Shown: in pieces, positions 5,637 to 8,661 of the stretch
Numbering within the stretch: position 1 is the first letter of the stretch
Layout: every line of letters begins with the position of its first letter
From: Deltaproteobacteria bacterium
GTDB lineage: Bacteria > Desulfobacterota > Desulfobacteria > C00003060 > C00003106
Assembly (NCBI GenBank): GCA_019314005.1
Contig: JAFDAE010000111.1
Coordinates: 1-8,661 of the forward strand
Direction of reading: 5' to 3'
DNA length: 8,661 nucleotides
Translations under genes and position numbers: made by a program
The notes under the pieces: generated by a model
The model's input: the letters and a program-made list of their open reading frames with translations, nothing else
Told to the model about the DNA's origin: nothing
Database searches by the model: none

Positions 5637-6473
5637 TTATACCTCCTTTGAATGGTCTCCTCTTGTTTTTACTACTACACGCAAGGTATCTTTCAAGTCT
5701 ACACACTGTACATGCAATATGCCTTGTTGATTTTTCAAATACGGCATCATATCCCTGAACCTGTTAAGTTTGTCGCCATATTTTCCGAATCCCAGCTTGA
5801 TTTCTGTATCACTGTCAAACGCATAAAGCGTAAGTCCCGTTTCACTGTCTACATGGATGGCAGTGATTGAGGAAAGCGGAAGTATGCTGCCGTCCAGCAT
5901 GCCAAGTTGAGTTACTGCAAGCACTGCTTGCAAGCGAGAGAAAACATTTTTTTCGGCAATTTTAAGGTCGGATATTTTGAGACCCGTAACTATTGGCACC
6001 GGGATTTCTTCGCCTTGATCTATCTTCTTGAAGATTGTCCCTTTGTCGTCGATTAAAAACCTTTGACCAAGATCGACAATAGCTACCGGTGTATATTCGG
6101 AAATCCTGATATGGATTTTATCCGGCACTTCCCTCCGTATGTCCGCTGATTTGATCCAGGGATGGGAGACGAGCTGACACTGTAATGATTTAATATTAAG
6201 GGACAGAATATTTGTCTCCTTATCAAGATTGCCCAACCGGAGTATTTCTGAAGGGAGAGTGCTGCGGCACCCTTCCACAGTGATGGTTTTGATTTCAAAG
6301 ATCGAGGATTGGGTCAGGATGTCATGAAAAAAGATCAATGCAAAACTCAAACCCGCTACCGAACAAAGGGCAAGAAGTCCCTTTAATACGAAAAGACAAC
6401 GGTCACGGCTTAGCGCCTTCTTTTGAAGCCTGCTGTTCTTATAAACATTTTTACGTATATGTCTTTTCACCAA
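5637..6473 (-). CDS. ftsQ: Cell division protein FtsQ/DivIB
   Basis: A 278-residue bitopic divisome protein. It has a basic cytoplasmic tail (1-26), a single membrane helix (about 27-50), then a periplasmic POTRA domain (about 57-126, from FEIKTITVEG to HIRISEYTPVA) and the FtsQ-type beta domain (about 127-270, with FLIDDKGTIF and the IPVPIVTG block). In the family it links the early FtsZ/FtsA ring to FtsB/FtsL and septal synthesis. The start is non-ATG: TTG at 6473 with GGAGGT 8 nt upstream. The next codon is GTG (11-nt spacing), which could be the true start. A TGA two codons further upstream excludes longer forms. The first 23 nt overlap the end of murB, whose last codons carry the ribosome site. 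The 3' end in turn holds the ftsA ribosome site. Confidence 0.95.
   Translation of the reverse strand: MVKRHIRKNVYKNSRLQKKALSRDRCLFVLKGLLALCSVAGLSFALIFFHDILTQSSIFEIKTITVEGCRSTLPSEILRLGNLDKETNILSLNIKSLQCQLVSHPWIKSADIRREVPDKIHIRISEYTPVAIVDLGQRFLIDDKGTIFKKIDQGEEIPVPIVTGLKISDLKIAEKNVFSRLQAVLAVTQLGMLDGSILPLSSITAIHVDSETGLTLYAFDSDTEIKLGFGKYGDKLNRFRDMMPYLKNQQGILHVQCVDLKDTLRVVVKTRGDHSKEV
5641..5646 (-). promoter_or_regulatory. Shine-Dalgarno site of ftsA inside the end of ftsQ
   Basis: GGAGGT on the minus strand is read as part of the last codons of ftsQ (AAG GAG GTA TAA) and sits 9 nt before a GTG. It decides the ftsA start at 5631 against the longer reading from 5706. Confidence 0.8.
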
Positions 6474-7294
6474 CGATCACCACCTCCGGTTCCAGCAATA
6501 TTCCTGACTTTTTATATACTGAATCCTGAATGATATTAACTAATCCGAGTATGTCTTCAGCAGTTGCCTTGTTTCTATTGATTATAAAGTTTGCATGCTT
6601 TTCAGATACTTGTGCATCATTTACCCTATAGCCCTTTAGACCTGCCTCTTCAATCAGCTTGCCGGCCGAAGGACCGGTTGCGGGATTCTTGAAAAAAGAA
6701 CCAGCGCTCGGAAACGAAAGCGGCTGTTTTGCACGGCGTTGTTCAAGCATAGACACTGCTGCTTTTCGAAGTGCGTCGCCACTTCCCAGACCAAGTTTAA
6801 AATAAGCTTTCAATATAATAGATTTTGGATCCATTTCGAGTCTCCTGTAAGAAAAATTAAGCTTGTCCCGTTTTATATCTATTACATCCCCCGTGGGAAG
6901 TAGCACAGTAAGGGCATCAATGATATCTCCCATGCATCCGGTTGCAGTCCCTGCGTTCATCCGCACGGCGCCTCCCACAGTGCCGGGTACGCCGGCTGCA
7001 AAGGTCAATCCGGACAGGTTGTGGCCAGAGGCAAAGGTGACCAGTTTGGATAAGGAGACTCCGGCTTCTGCCACTGACTAAGAGATTGCTCCCTGTTCCT
7101 AATGCCATAAGGGGGATACTCTTTTTTCGAGCCCAGCCTATAATATCGGTGAGTTCATTTATATTTTTCGGGTAAATCAAAGCCTCTGCGGGGCCGCCGA
7201 CCCGTAGCGTAGTGTGACGGGCCATCGGTTCATCAAACAGTATGCGCCTCTTATGTCGGTCAGCCAAAAACATTAGGTTATCTTTTGAAATCAT
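6451..7294 (-). pseudogene. murB: UDP-N-acetylenolpyruvoylglucosamine reductase MurB, broken by internal deletion and frameshift
   Basis: MurB reduces UDP-GlcNAc-enolpyruvate to UDP-MurNAc with NADPH and FAD. The first part, from ATG 7294 in a TAATG overlap with murC, shows the FAD-domain features HTTLRVGGPAEALIYP (27-42) and LGTGSNLLV (65-73). The frame is then lost at about 7075. The next conserved block, AEAGVSLSKLV, continues one base out of register at 7071 and runs intact to the stop. It includes GVPGTVGGAVRMNAG, the FSYR arginine segment, SAGSFFKNP with the catalytic serine, and LEPEVVIVG with the terminal glutamate. Family members normally have about 27-32 residues between NLLV and AEAG; here only one or two remain. 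The lesion is thus a deletion of roughly 80-95 nt with length 3n+2, not a single-base slip. Total length is 844 nt, not divisible by three. It removes part of the FAD-binding domain, so neither fragment should be active. A sequencing or assembly error is a serious alternative. Confidence 0.85.
6482..6487 (-). promoter_or_regulatory. Shine-Dalgarno site of ftsQ inside the end of murB
   Basis: GGAGGT on the minus strand lies within the murB codons for the EPEVVIVG segment, 8 nt before TTG 6473 and 11 nt before GTG 6470. It supports a non-ATG start for ftsQ, because no ATG is available nearby in frame. Confidence 0.7.
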
Positions 7295-8661
7295 TACAGG
7301 GTTCTTAAAATTTCCTCTCCGATCTTCCACACCGGGCCCGCGCCCAGCGTCAACACCACGTCCCCTTCACGGAGTTTACCAGACAAATAGTCAAGGACTT
7401 TTTGTGTGTCGGATTTAAAGGTTACATCCTTATGGCCGTGTTTTTTGATGCCTTCAGATAATACTTCTCCGGTCACTCCTGGGATAGGGGTCTCACCTGC
7501 CGGATAGATGGGGATAACTATTAACGAATCCGCCCGATAAAATGCACGTGTGAAATCTTCAAACAATGCTCTCGTCCGTGTATAACGGTGAGGTTGGAAG
7601 ATCACAACAATACGCCGATCCGGCCAGCACTGTCTGGCTGTATCCAGGGTCGCCCGGATTTCTGTAGGATGGTGGCCGTAGTCATCCAGCACGGTAATAT
7701 CCTTAACCGTTCCTTTTATCTGAAATCGTCGTTGTACCCCTTCCATATTTTCAAGGGCTGTCTTGATTCTATCAAATGGAATGTCCAACTCCATTCCTAC
7801 CGCTACACTTGAAAGAGCGTTATAAATATTATGGAGCCCCGGCAGACTTAAGTTGACACTGCCAAGGTTTTTTTTATGCCGAATAACCTGAAATCTGCTT
7901 TTCAGACCTTCGGAGCTGATCTTTTTGGCCTGGTAATCCGCCTGTGTGGTGAACCCATATGTAGTGTATCTCTTTTCTACTTTTGGTATCAGGCTTTGAA
8001 TAGGCTCATTGTCAAGACAGAGCACCGCCAGTCCGTAGAACGGAATCTTGTTGATAAAATCCAAGAACACGCTTTTGATATGATGGAGATCTTTGTAATA
8101 GTCTAAGTGTTCTGTATCTATATTAGTTACTACCGCAATGGTTGGGGAAAGATGTAGAAACGAACCATCACTTTCGTCTGCCTCGGCAACGATAAAATCC
8201 CCTTGGCCTAATATTGCATTGGTACCGAGACTGTTCAATTTGCCGCCTACCACCGCAGTTGGATCAAGCCCGCCCTTATTGAGAACCTCAGCAATAATAG
8301 ACGTGGTGGTAGTCTTACCGTGAGCCCCTGCAACCGCGATACCATATTTCAAGTGCATCAATTCCGCCAGCATCTCTGCCCTCGGGATGACAGGGATGGC
8401 AGTGGTTCTGGCTGCAAGGACTTCCGGGTTATCCTTTTTCACTGCGGACGATATCACCACAACATCAGCTCCCTCTGTCTGCTCGGGGATATGCCCTTTA
8501 TAAATAGTTGAACCAAGTGCGGCGAGGCGTTTTGTGATATCCGATGACCTAACATCAGAACCGGAGACCTTATAACCAAGATTTATGAGTAGTTCGGCAA
8601 TCCCGCTCATACCGATTCCACCGATCCCGACAAAATGTATGTGATATTTTTTTTGGTACAT
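7294..8661 (-). CDS. murC: UDP-N-acetylmuramate--L-alanine ligase MurC
   Basis: A 455-residue cytoplasmic Mur ligase that adds L-alanine to UDP-MurNAc with ATP, the first peptide step after MurB. Visible motifs: the N-terminal UDP-binding Rossmann motif [15 protein letters not shown] (9-23), the P-loop [10 protein letters not shown] (112-121), [10 protein letters not shown] (159-168), [11 protein letters not shown] (179-189), [10 protein letters not shown] (276-285), the ligand-binding [12 protein letters not shown] (326-337) and FQPHRYTRT (355-363). The length is normal and it reads complete. The ATG is the last three bases of the window on this strand, so its ribosome site and upstream neighbour (murG in many related operons) cannot be seen. 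Beginning at [15 protein letters not shown] matches where the family usually starts. Its TAA shares one base with the murB ATG (TAATG), a sign of translational coupling. Confidence 0.97.
   Translation of the reverse strand: MYQKKYHIHFVGIGGIGMSGIAELLINLGYKVSGSDVRSSDITKRLAALGSTIYKGHIPEQTEGADVVVISSAVKKDNPEVLAARTTAIPVIPRAEMLAELMHLKYGIAVAGAHGKTTTTSIIAEVLNKGGLDPTAVVGGKLNSLGTNAILGQGDFIVAEADESDGSFLHLSPTIAVVTNIDTEHLDYYKDLHHIKSVFLDFINKIPFYGLAVLCLDNEPIQSLIPKVEKRYTTYGFTTQADYQAKKISSEGLKSRFQVIRHKKNLGSVNLSLPGLHNIYNALSSVAVGMELDIPFDRIKTALENMEGVQRRFQIKGTVKDITVLDDYGHHPTEIRATLDTARQCWPDRRIVVIFQPHRYTRTRALFEDFTRAFYRADSLIVIPIYPAGETPIPGVTGEVLSEGIKKHGHKDVTFKSDTQKVLDYLSGKLREGDVVLTLGAGPVWKIGEEILRTL

Noticed and set aside
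5632..5706. A longer ftsA starting at ATG 5706
   Set aside because: It adds 25 basic residues encoded in the ftsQ overlap with no family resemblance, and the good GGAGGT site points to GTG 5631.
6917..7294. Programmed ribosomal frameshifting as an explanation for the two murB frames
   Set aside because: No slippery heptamer or suitable structure is visible at the break. About 27-32 conserved residues are missing, which recoding cannot restore.
6451..7294. Missing ddl between murB and ftsQ as a sign of gene loss
   Set aside because: Many dcw clusters lack ddl at this position and the murB-ftsQ overlap looks native, so this is ordinary variation.
1..8661. CRISPR arrays, tRNA or rRNA genes, toxin-antitoxin or phage-defence genes
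   Set aside because: I looked on both strands and found no regularly spaced repeats, RNA-gene signatures or matching proteins.

Overview
The window is a stretch of bacterial chromosome dominated by a minus-strand division and cell-wall (dcw) gene run: murC, murB, ftsQ, ftsA and ftsZ, in that transcriptional order from the right edge inward. The gene order, the absence of ddl between murB and ftsQ, moderate GC, and a hybrid histidine kinase of the PAS / HNFNN-type H-box / receiver design fit a Gram-negative of the Desulfobacterota (former Deltaproteobacteria) type. This placement rests on gene order and protein style only.

Layout. 1-778: a plus-strand fumarylacetoacetate-hydrolase (FAH) family enzyme. 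779-2338: a minus-strand hybrid histidine kinase whose stop codon directly abuts the FAH stop codon, so the two genes converge with no intergenic base. 2339-3138: 800 bp without an intact gene. It holds a diverged 15-bp inverted repeat around a possible promoter, a 165-bp near-palindromic MITE-like element with perfect 20-bp ends, several hairpins, and a 38-codon C-terminal relic of a TauE/SafE-type membrane permease. 3139-8661: ftsZ, ftsA, ftsQ, murB and murC. These are tightly packed (ftsQ overlaps murB by 23 nt, murB starts in a TAATG overlap with murC, and the ftsA and ftsQ Shine-Dalgarno sites lie inside the gene before). The exception is a gap of about 105 bp between ftsA and ftsZ that carries inverted repeats.

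How the genes work together. MurC and MurB make UDP-MurNAc-L-Ala precursors in the cytoplasm. FtsQ is the bitopic divisome connector, FtsA the actin-like membrane anchor, and FtsZ the tubulin-like ring GTPase. All are intact by eye except murB. In murB the reading frame breaks at about position 7075, and roughly 27-32 codons expected between the FAD-binding 'GTGSNLLV' motif and the next conserved block are missing. In an otherwise intact essential operon this is either a sequence/assembly artefact or a real lesion compensated elsewhere, and it is the most notable observation here.

I found no CRISPR array, tRNA/rRNA, toxin-antitoxin or defence-type system. The window does not show a convincing undescribed multi-gene system. 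The points worth a second look are the broken murB, the palindromic element, the permease relic, and the structured spacers around ftsZ.
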